From NCBI GenBank assembly GCA_014523695.1, contig JAATVS010000156.1, positions 1 through 11,464 of the forward strand: DNA of 11,464 nucleotides, read 5' to 3'. Shown here piece after piece: positions 6,763 through 11,262 of this stretch. The position numbers and the translations under genes were made by a program. Below the pieces are notes generated by a model that saw nothing but the letters and a program-made list of their open reading frames with translations, had not been told where the DNA came from and searched no databases. The stretch comes from Nitrososphaerales archaeon TH5895. Its GTDB lineage: Archaea > Thermoproteota > Nitrososphaeria > Nitrososphaerales > Nitrososphaeraceae. Each line of letters begins with the position of its first letter. Position 1 is the first letter of the stretch.

Positions 6763-6882
6763 ATGTTCGGAAGAAGAACGGCAGTAGTAATAGATGATTG
6801 GAAACTAGACAAATATCAAACGTCACATGATGACATATTTGATGCGTTCAGACTTGCTTGCCTGAACTATGAGATCCCTTAA
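6763..6882 (+). CDS. 39-aa small protein with T-S-H-D-D-x-F-D-x-F-R-L motif
   Basis: ATG 6763 follows a strong ribosome binding site, GGAGGAG at 6753-6759; TTG 6760 is also possible. The gene starts 51 bases after the receiver gene and may be co-transcribed with it. The N-terminus is R-R-T-A-V-V-I-D-D-W, and the centre D-K-Y-Q-T-S-H-D-D-I-F-D-A-F-R-L is shared with a decayed copy at 10887-11030 and, in its last residues, with a fragment at 10738-10767. The family is unknown to me. The strong ribosome binding site and the protein-level conservation between copies argue that this is the intact member. Confidence 0.55.
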   Translation: MFGRRTAVVIDDWKLDKYQTSHDDIFDAFRLACLNYEIP

Positions 6883-6953
6883 CGTGACTCCTGATCCACT
6901 TTAGTTGATGCTGCTAAAGTTATAACGAGATTACATGAATATCGTGTATACAT

Positions 6954-7094
6954 TCATCTTTTTATAAACCCGACAGTCTCGTCATAAATTATCCCGATGC
7001 TGCCACGTTCTATCTTGTAAATACCATTATCATATTTTTCTAGACCCAACCTTGCTGCATCTTTATCCGAAATACCTATCATATACTGTTCCAT
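6954..7094 (-). CDS. 46-aa minus-strand small protein
   Basis: An ORF from ATG 7094 to TGA 6954-6956 on the minus strand. Residues 20-44 look like a small beta sheet (Y-D-N-G-I-Y-K-I-E-R-G, then I-G-I-I-Y-D-E-T-V-G-F-I-K-R), preceded by a short helix (D-K-D-A-A-R-L-G-L). Composition is that of a normal soluble protein. It fills an otherwise empty gap and faces the 39-aa gene convergently. No family is recognised and no ribosome binding site is visible. Confidence 0.42.
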   Translation of the reverse strand: MEQYMIGISDKDAARLGLEKYDNGIYKIERGSIGIIYDETVGFIKR

Positions 7095-7146
7095 TCTATT
7101 TCGAATCTGCAGTATCTGGCGTCAGTCCCCATTTTTACCGCATTTA

Positions 7147-7254
7147 ATGCCGGTCTACTTTAAAAACACTAGAATACCAGCAGAAGGCAGAAGGAGCAAC
7201 GGGGTTTATTGTTGCTACTGGTTCAAGAAAAACAAAGTGCCGAGCGTGGTATGA
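7147..7254 (+). CDS. Possible 35-aa basic protein with Cys-Cys pair
   Basis: An ORF from ATG 7147 to TGA 7252-7254. The product is basic and aromatic with V-Y-C-C-Y-W-F-K-K-N-K near 20-30. In another frame the same stretch is open from 7148 into the gene at 7331, so the two readings compete. No ribosome binding site or known family supports it. Confidence 0.25.
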   Translation: MPVYFKNTRIPAEGRRSNGVYCCYWFKKNKVPSVV

Positions 7255-7330
7255 GTCGTTCCGTGTCTATGCAGTTTTGGCAGAGATATGGGCAAGGAAA
7301 ACTTATCTAGATGATTTGTGTTCTAGTGAC

Positions 7331-7726
7331 ATGTTTGCGACCTTAGCGCTGGTGTTGGTGATAGCACTATCCTCAGTAACCATTCTGTTATTGGTGGAAG
7401 AAGAACCGAATCAGTATGACGTGTATGCCCAAAACCAGACACAAGCACCAACCAACTTCACCAAGTTATTCTCAACCGAAGAAGAGTTCCAACTATGCGT
7501 CGAAGATAGTGCGTCTGATCTACCATGCGTTCCAGTAATAAACGTCCTTTATGAGGATCCTACTCTTTTGGTATTGCAGTCTGACTATATCGATATAATC
7601 TGGAAGGGAGTGGCAATAGCACAGAAGGAAGGTTATAAGATTGACTCGATGACATCCTACGCTGCCAGTGGTGTTCTAACTGATAGTCCACAGAGAATAA
7701 ACCTGCTTGTCGCTATGACAAAGTGA
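7331..7726 (+). CDS. Small exported or membrane-anchored protein with two cysteines
   Basis: I prefer ATG 7331 (131 aa) over the upstream in-frame TTG 7277 (149 aa), because the ATG sits directly before a hydrophobic segment (residues 2-22) that makes a normal signal peptide, with a likely cleavage or anchor end at V-Y-A-Q near 31-34. The mature domain of about 95 residues has cysteines 56 and 66, probably a disulfide, and an alternating alpha/beta pattern (V-I-N-V-L-Y-E-D, then I-W-K-G-V-A-I-A-Q-K-E-G-Y). It is followed by the 7811-8027 pair in the same direction. No family is recognised; the location outside the membrane is the only safe statement. The frame stays open back to 7148 without a start codon, which may mark a lost N-terminal part. 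Confidence 0.6.
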   Translation: MFATLALVLVIALSSVTILLLVEEEPNQYDVYAQNQTQAPTNFTKLFSTEEEFQLCVEDSASDLPCVPVINVLYEDPTLLVLQSDYIDIIWKGVAIAQKEGYKIDSMTSYAASGVLTDSPQRINLLVAMTK

Positions 7727-7781
7727 GAAACCGTTATGCATTTCTTCTGTCGCTGCAGTTCTGGCATTGACTTTTAAAATC

Positions 7782-7790
7782 CTAAATATG
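7782..7790 (+). promoter_or_regulatory. TATA-like box before the 7811 gene
   Basis: CTAAATATG at 7782-7790, preceded by TTTTAAAATC, lies 21-29 bases before ATG 7811, close to the distance expected for a leaderless archaeal transcript. Confidence 0.38.
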
Positions 7791-7810
7791 GTTACTAGAG
7801 TTTCAAGATC

Positions 7811-7906
7811 ATGTCAAGTTCACAAGAGAGGCAATCAGAGTTAGACAAACTCTTAGACACGATAGACAAGTCTTTAGATAGGGATATAGCCAGCACGCAT
7901 GGTTGA
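7811..7906 (+). CDS. 31-aa acidic/helical small protein, first of an overlapping pair
   Basis: ATG 7811 to TGA 7904-7906, with a TATA-like box at leaderless distance and no ribosome binding site. The product is polar with an amphipathic helix in the middle (E-L-D-K-L-L-D-T-I-D-K-S-L-D-R-D-I). The stop lies inside the next ORF (8-base overlap, ATGGTTGA), suggesting coupled translation. No family is recognised. Confidence 0.42.
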   Translation: MSSSQERQSELDKLLDTIDKSLDRDIASTHG

Positions 7907-8027
7907 GATTTTTAATAATCAGATTGCTTTGAGCAGACAATACGCAAGGCGAGGTAATACCGAAATGGCGTGGGTTCATAGAAACATAGCCGAATCAATA
8001 GCCGTTTATTTGGATTTATGGAAGTAG
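7899..8027 (+). CDS. 42-aa helical small protein, second of an overlapping pair
   Basis: ATG 7899 overlaps the previous stop by 8 bases; the ORF ends at TAG 8025-8027. Residues 5-40 appear as two helices with R-Q-Y-A-R-R-G-N-T-E between them and I-A-E-S-I-A-V-Y-L-D-L-W at the end, resembling a small helical hairpin. A 60-aa minus-strand frame covers the same bases but depends on a TTG start without support. The overlap and the protein-like composition favour the plus strand. Confidence 0.45.
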   Translation: MVEIFNNQIALSRQYARRGNTEMAWVHRNIAESIAVYLDLWK

Positions 8028-8395
8028 TGTAATTAACGATCGCTACTAGTTCGGGTTCGATAGTGCCAAGCGTGAAAGTGTCAAGATTCCGCAAGCGACA
8101 TTGTACTGTTAGTAGGCAGATTCTATTATGCAGGATAACCTGATGGTAAAATAGTTTGTGATCATTAAAGAACCGCAGATACTTTGATGTTCACCCGTAC
8201 GTTAATTGTAGATAAAGGGAATGATGATAATCGGCGGTAGTAATACAGATACTATCAGATACTATCACAAACTATTAGAAAAAGAAAGAATGCAAGTTTC
8301 ATGACTCTAACAAAACATTAAGACGAAATTTAGATACGATTAGAATCATAGATTCGACCAATGTTCTCAAATAGAAGTACGAAAGGAATGATACA
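8028..8395. other. Intergenic region before the ACP gene
   Basis: No convincing gene. The best candidate is a 27-codon plus ORF, ATG 8221 to TGA 8302-8304, with GGGA directly in front; it contains a tandem 10-bp repeat. ATTTAGATA at 8328-8336 is a weak TATA candidate for the ACP. A CTACTAGTTC at 8043-8052 resembles the dispersed GTTACTAGTT motif. Confidence 0.35.
8246..8275 (+). repeat. Three 10-bp tandem units (CAGATACTAT)
   Basis: Two exact units CAGATACTAT (8246-8255, 8256-8265) and a third CACAAACTAT (8266-8275) with two changes. A spacing near one helical turn would place any bound protein on one face of the DNA. It lies 120-150 bases before the ACP gene. Confidence 0.6.
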
Positions 8396-8632
8396 ATGTC
8401 CAATAATCTTTTGGATATAATAGCAAATGTCATGGAGGAGCAAGTTACAGACATTGATGATGAATCAACGCCTGAAACTATTGAAAATTGGGATTCATTT
8501 CGCGGATTAGTTTTGTTTGAAGAACTGGAAACAAAATTTGAAGTAAAGTTTTCTCTTAATGAATTGCTGAATATTAAAAAGATAAAGGATATAAAAAATA
8601 TACTTTCTGTCCGAGGTGTATTAGTGGACTAA
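8396..8632 (+). CDS. Stand-alone acyl carrier protein
   Basis: The 78-aa product matches the length and plan of an acyl carrier protein: helix 1 (L-L-D-I-I-A-N-V-M-E), a loop, then N-W-D-S-F at 31-35 with Ser34 as the phosphopantetheine attachment site, a recognition helix (G-L-V-L-F-E-E-L-E-T-K-F) and the last helices ending I-K-D-I-K-N-I-L. It would carry acyl or aminoacyl groups as thioesters in the cytoplasm. The usual D-S-L is D-S-F here. ATG 8396 has AAAGGA nine bases upstream. Archaea do not use ACP-based fatty acid synthesis for their lipids, so this type normally serves glycan, polyketide or peptide tailoring; no partner synthase, ligase or transferase gene is in the window. Acquisition from bacteria is possible but not shown. 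Confidence 0.88.
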   Translation: MSNNLLDIIANVMEEQVTDIDDESTPETIENWDSFRGLVLFEELETKFEVKFSLNELLNIKKIKDIKNILSVRGVLVD

Positions 8633-8654
8633 GAGAAATATAATGAAAGACATC

Positions 8655-8783
8655 TCAGATTAGATTTGGAAAGAAATTCCTGAAATTCATCGCAATAGGT
8701 TTGAAAACGATCCGGACTGAAGGATTGCAACAGGTGAGCCCGTCTATGCAACGACAAGCGGAATGGTTGCAGCGGACCTTCAT
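8655..8783 (-). CDS. Doubtful 42-aa cysteine-rich minus-strand ORF
   Basis: ATG 8783 to TGA 8655-8657, 94 bases downstream of the cysteine-rich gene on the same strand. It has five cysteines in the first 19 residues (C-x4-C-x-C-x5-C-C) and a plain hydrophobic/basic tail. No ribosome binding site is well placed. The plus strand carries competing short frames here. The rest of 8633-8876 holds nothing else I can support. Confidence 0.22.
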   Translation of the reverse strand: MKVRCNHSACRCIDGLTCCNPSVRIVFKPIAMNFRNFFPNLI

Positions 8784-8876
8784 GTGGTGGTGATGGTGGA
8801 CCTTCTCTTCCTCCGTAATCCCTGTGAATATGTTAAGAACCTTACCTTTCTTTTATTACTTTAAGTTAAAAAGTTA

Positions 8877-9197
8877 TTAATACCTTATCTTCCATTCGAA
8901 AGGATTGTAACTAGCCGGTTGACCCGTCCATCCAGGACTAGTTACTCGCTTAATATCCTCTTGAATACTACACATCTGACAACACTTTGCCGTATTCTTT
9001 TCTGGATGCTCTAGGTCCACAGCCCATTCCTCTGGATTTACGGTTATAATCGCAAACTCTCCGTTCTTATCAGCCGTTGAATATTTTTTTAGGAATCTCT
9101 TTAAGTGCTGTTTATGACGTGGGTTCTCGCAATGCACGGCAGCAGGGCATAGGCATGAGAACCTAAAAACTGTTCTTAATCTGTCGAGATTCTTCAT
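8877..9197 (-). CDS. Cysteine-rich 106-aa protein, putative metal-binding
   Basis: ATG 9197 to the stop at 8877-8879. The cysteines come in two groups: C15-x-C17-x5-C23 near the N-terminus (C-L-C-P-A-A-V-H-C) and C72, C73 and C76 (C-C-Q-M-C) in the second half, with His residues near the first group; this suits a zinc or other metal site. Residues 28-40 are a basic helix (R-H-K-Q-H-L-K-R-F-L-K-K-Y) and 47-66 look like a strand pair. There is no signal peptide, so it is cytoplasmic. The gene is divergent from the secreted protein gene at 9311 across 113 bases. I do not recognise the family. Confidence 0.65.
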   Translation of the reverse strand: MKNLDRLRTVFRFSCLCPAAVHCENPRHKQHLKRFLKKYSTADKNGEFAIITVNPEEWAVDLEHPEKNTAKCCQMCSIQEDIKRVTSPGWTGQPASYNPFEWKIRY

Positions 9198-9277
9198 ATG
9201 TTAAATATGTGAGTTGATACTTTCAGTTCTGAAGTGAGTTATCTCAGATTTAATATGACACCCAGATAGGGAAAAAC

Positions 9278-9286
9278 CTTTAAGAA
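9278..9286 (+). promoter_or_regulatory. TATA-like box for the secreted protein gene
   Basis: CTTTAAGAA at 9278-9286, preceded by a purine-rich GGGAAAAAC like a BRE, lies 25-33 bases before TTG 9311. This supports the TTG as the start of a nearly leaderless transcript. Confidence 0.4.
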
Positions 9287-9310
9287 CTTCCTTTCATAAG
9301 TAATACACTG

Positions 9311-9883
9311 TTGAAAAATAAGCCTCTGATTTTTGTGGTCGTATCAGTCTTGTTTGTCGCATTATTCTATAGTTCATTTGCTACATCGAATGTGTTTGCC
9401 GCAATGAAGTCACCTAGATACGGAAAGGCGGACAACAACTGTGGTAATAACGTAGCCGATTTGACTGTGACTTGCTGCTGGCAAGAAGTCAGGTTCACGG
9501 GAGCAGAAGGAAGTCATGGCTTTGAACTAGTGTGGAAGTGCCAGAGTTGTAATATCAATACGGATACAGGGGACATTACAAACGACTGCACTGAGGTGGT
9601 TAGAACAAGCGGTGGCAGTGTATTTGATACACCAGGAAACTTGCCAAATGGTACCAACGTCACTAAAGGAGGCATTTTCCAACCGCAGCAGCCAGCACCT
9701 CCAAACAGTACCGTTCCAAGCGGTGGGACATTCGAAGAGCAACAAATACCTCCATCTGGTCCTGCTATCCCACGGGGTGGGACATTCGAATCTGGTGGGA
9801 CATTTAATTCTCTACAACCAACTCCGGAAGGAGCAACAGGAGCACCACCACCAGTAGATGAAGCAGCACCTCCAGCTGACTGA
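9311..9883 (+). CDS. Secreted cysteine- and proline-rich protein, N-terminal part of a probably frameshifted gene
   Basis: TTG 9311 opens directly on a signal peptide (K-N-K, hydrophobic 5-24, cleavage after V-F-A at 28-30). Residues 40-95 form a small domain with cysteines 44, 55, 56, 77, 80 and 93 that likely fold with disulfides. From about 100 the chain is proline/glycine-rich and probably extended, with repeats G-G-S-V-F (101), G-G-I-F (120), and G-G-T-F three times (138, 156, 162). It stops at TGA 9881-9883, but the frame one base on continues as a cysteine-repeat region with the same acidic, alanine/proline-rich style. The natural protein was probably about 297 aa. It should be extracellular or surface-attached; its function is unknown. 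Confidence 0.7.
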   Translation: MKNKPLIFVVVSVLFVALFYSSFATSNVFAAMKSPRYGKADNNCGNNVADLTVTCCWQEVRFTGAEGSHGFELVWKCQSCNINTDTGDITNDCTEVVRTSGGSVFDTPGNLPNGTNVTKGGIFQPQQPAPPNSTVPSGGTFEEQQIPPSGPAIPRGGTFESGGTFNSLQPTPEGATGAPPPVDEAAPPAD

Positions 9884-10202
9884 GGACCCAGCACCTATTT
9901 GTCAAGAAGGTCAAGTCTTTAACGAAGAGTCTGGTCTTTGCGTGCTAGAGGATTGTCCAGAAGGTCAAGTCTTAGACGAGGAGGCTGGTCTGTGTGTGCT
10001 GGAGGAGCCTGAAGCAGCAGAGGAGGAGCCAGCACCTACTTGTCAAGAAGGTCTAGTGCTGGATGAAGAATCCAATCTATGTGTGCTAGAGGAGCCTGAA
10101 GTAGCAGAGAACGAGCCAGAACAGGTTGAAATTGACGAACCAGAACAGCAGTCATCTGAAGGAGACGGTTCACAAGATAATGGTAATAACGATGACAACT
10201 AG
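9858..10202 (+). CDS. Cysteine-repeat region, probable C-terminal part of the preceding gene in the +1 frame
   Basis: This frame has an ATG at 9858, but meaningful sequence starts near 9882 (E-D-P-A-P-I-C). Three repeats of the form C-x-E-G-x-V-x-x-E-E-x-x-L-C-V-L-E occupy residues 15-31, 33-49 and 62-78, each with 13 residues between the first positions of its two cysteines, linked by acidic E/P/A spacers. The tail is acidic and Asn/Asp-rich. Without the preceding signal peptide this part would stay in the cytoplasm, where paired-cysteine repeats make little sense. Reading as an extension of the upstream gene is therefore more likely than independent translation. A hairpin at 10241-10266 follows. 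Confidence 0.65.
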   Translation: MKQHLQLTEDPAPICQEGQVFNEESGLCVLEDCPEGQVLDEEAGLCVLEEPEAAEEEPAPTCQEGLVLDEESNLCVLEEPEVAENEPEQVEIDEPEQQSSEGDGSQDNGNNDDN

Positions 10203-10240
10203 ACCGTATTCAGAAAGAGAGAGAGAATAGTACATTTTGT

Positions 10241-10266
10241 TTTGTTACTAGTTAGAGAGTAACAAA
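10241..10266 (+). terminator. Hairpin after the cysteine-repeat gene, copy 2 of the dispersed palindrome
   Basis: Arms TTTGTTACT (10241-10249) and AGTAACAAA (10258-10266) pair over nine bases around AGTTAGAG. It lies 38 bases after the stop at 10202. From GTTACTAG on it matches the element at 2708-2727 except for one base in the loop and one A fewer after the stem. A termination or 3' processing role fits both positions. Confidence 0.5.
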
Positions 10267-10322
10267 GTTATGAGTGTGAAAGTGTTATTTCCGCAATCGT
10301 CCTAGTCTCAATATTAGTTCTT

Positions 10323-10529
10323 GTGGCATATTACAGTTATAATCAGTATCAATGTCAGACGGCAAAAGAACGCTACGAAAAGGCCGTAGGTACACTAGAC
10401 GTATCAGAAGTTCCCCGTTATTTAATCGAATATCGACTATCTATGGTTAGTCTCGATTTTTCTGATACAAGTAAGTCTACGCAATATTTGTCTACACCAG
10501 TTAAAGATATCTCAGAGATACCAGTTTAA
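10323..10529 (+). CDS. Small membrane-anchored protein with a disrupted start
   Basis: The first standard start in this frame, GTG 10323, gives 68 aa, but the frame is open from 10281 and encodes a classic membrane helix there (V-I-S-A-I-V-L-V-S-I-L-V-L-V-A-Y-Y). An ATG at 10271 reads M-S-V-K in another frame and would join that helix if one base were added near 10280. The gene is therefore probably frameshifted at its start. The soluble part is polar and helical (A-K-E-R-Y-E-K-A-V) and contains two related strings, D-V-S-E-V-P and the terminal D-I-S-E-I-P-V; the latter resembles the end of the HTH protein at 3004-3462. The family is unknown. Confidence 0.5.
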   Translation: MAYYSYNQYQCQTAKERYEKAVGTLDVSEVPRYLIEYRLSMVSLDFSDTSKSTQYLSTPVKDISEIPV

Positions 10530-10550
10530 CAGGATCAAGGCTGTAAGGTC

Positions 10551-10712
10551 TCAATTTACTAAGGTAAGGAATATGAGAACACCCACAAGAACCGTTGAAT
10601 ACACTTGAATTAGGACACCATCGTCAATCATAAACTGATTTGAGCGATAAGGTTTCTTACTATTGGTGGTTCCTGATTTGTTCGAGGGGTTAGGTGCGTT
10701 ACTAGTTAGCAT
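10551..10712 (-). CDS. 53-aa tail-anchored small membrane protein
   Basis: A minus-strand ORF from ATG 10712 to TGA 10551-10553. Residues 1-30 are polar and basic (N-K-S-G-T-T-N-S-K-K-P-Y-R-S), and 33-52 are one hydrophobic helix (V-L-I-Q-V-Y-S-T-V-L-V-G-V-L-I-F-L-T-L-V) ending at the C-terminus. This is a tail-anchored plan like that of archaeal Sec61-beta, but the Sec61-beta sequence pattern is not seen. The start codons overlap a copy of the dispersed GTTACTAGTTAG motif. It is convergent with the gene ending at 10529, with 21 bases between stops. No ribosome binding site is visible. Confidence 0.42.
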   Translation of the reverse strand: MLTSNAPNPSNKSGTTNSKKPYRSNQFMIDDGVLIQVYSTVLVGVLIFLTLVN

Positions 10713-10738
10713 TCACATTTTTTTCACTGTTACTAGTT
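10698..10738 (+). repeat. Two direct copies of GTTACTAGTT, 31 bp apart
   Basis: GTTACTAGTTAG at 10698-10709 and GTTACTAGTT at 10729-10738. The same 10-mer begins both hairpins (2708 and 10244). The second arm of the hairpin is missing here, so these are half copies. Confidence 0.6.
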
Positions 10739-10767
10739 CAAGGCTATCTTTGATGTTTTGGCATTAA
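10738..10767 (+). pseudogene. C-terminal fragment of the T-S-H-D-D small protein family
   Basis: Ten codons read S-R-L-S-L-M-F-W-H-stop, matching the end of the copy at 10887-11030. Over 22 bases (10747-10768 against 11010-11031) only two differ, both synonymous (TTG/TTA and TTT/TTC). Nothing upstream matches, so it is a truncated copy. Confidence 0.4.
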
Positions 10768-10894
10768 ACGAACTGATTACTGGCAACCTGGCAATGATGC
10801 ACAATACAGTAGTATGGATAGTGGAATGGCCAATAATAACGCTCCTATGCCTATGAGGCCCCAATACACTTTCCGCATCGATGTAACATGTTAG
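10754..10894 (+). pseudogene. Gene remnant ending Y-T-F-R-I-D-V-T-C
   Basis: A 46-codon frame open from a stop at 10751-10753 to TAG 10892-10894. It reads like a real protein, with T-D-Y-W-Q-P-G-N-D, then a Met/Asn-rich stretch and a beta-like end. The first ATG (10814) would leave only 26 aa, so the N-terminal part is probably lost. No family is recognised. Confidence 0.33.
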
Positions 10895-11030
10895 GCTTTT
10901 TCTTCAGTTTCTTTTCCTTAAAGTCCTTTTCCGAAACGATGCCCACGGTCTCAGTATATTTGATAAAGAAGCAACATCGCATGATGATTGTTTTGATTCA
11001 TTCAGATTGTCTTTAATGTTCTGGCATTAA
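10887..11030 (+). pseudogene. Decayed copy of the 39-aa T-S-H-D-D protein
   Basis: A 47-codon frame without any start codon in its first two thirds. Near the end it reads D-K-E-A-T-S-H-D-D-C-F-D-S-F-R-L, aligning with D-K-Y-Q-T-S-H-D-D-I-F-D-A-F-R-L of the gene at 6763-6882. It ends S-L-M-F-W-H, shared with the fragment at 10738-10767. The start has been lost, so it is called a pseudogene, although the motif itself is well kept. Confidence 0.45.
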
Positions 11031-11066
11031 ATTTGCCCATTTGCGATATCCTCAGCAGCAGAACGA

Positions 11067-11198
11067 CTAGACGGTATGCTGCTCTGCCAGGAAGAAGAAA
11101 CTTTTTATGGCTAGGCCATGGAAAGGAAAAATATCTGGGTCTCTTCCCTGTCCTTGCTTGATGATGTTGAGGATTAATATTTCACCAAACTCGAGCAT
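11067..11198 (-). CDS. Doubtful 43-aa minus-strand ORF
   Basis: ATG 11198 to TAG 11067-11069, 64 bases downstream of the minus-strand gene entering from the right. The product mixes a hydrophobic N-terminal helix (I-L-I-L-N-I-I-K) with a polar middle and F-F-F-L-A-E-Q. A 32-codon plus ORF (11107-11205) competes on the opposite strand. Apart from the remnant before it, 11031-11262 holds nothing better. Confidence 0.22.
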   Translation of the reverse strand: MLEFGEILILNIIKQGQGRDPDIFPFHGLAIKSFFFLAEQHTV

Positions 11199-11262
11199 TG
11201 GCTAGGCATACAATGGTTCATTCTTTCAGTAGCGAAAGTTCCATGTGGATAAGGACAGGTTT

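Noticed and set aside
6483..6812. 109-codon minus-strand ORF across the receiver gene
   Set aside because: Antisense to the receiver's phosphorylation-site region, which is clearly coding on the plus strand; the 86-codon minus ORF at 3731-3991 is likewise antisense to the membrane protein.
8038..8075. GGGTTCGAT string suggesting a tRNA T-arm
   Set aside because: The flanking bases do not pair into a T stem and no acceptor, D or anticodon arm can be drawn.
7912..8094. 60-codon minus-strand ORF with TTG start
   Set aside because: It has no promoter or ribosome binding site and is antisense to the overlapping plus pair 7811-8027, which has a TATA-like box and a coupled junction.
8700..8760. 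Plus-strand string G-E-P-V-Y-A-T-T-S-G-M-V, similar to a strand of M23 peptidases
   Set aside because: Too short, with stops on both sides and no zinc-binding motif; a chance resemblance or an unreadable remnant.
9514..9894. 126-codon minus-strand ORF, plus two shorter frames (9527-9745 minus, 9612-9857 plus)
   Set aside because: All are shadows of the proline/glycine-rich repeats of the secreted protein gene; the repeats create open frames on other strands and phases.
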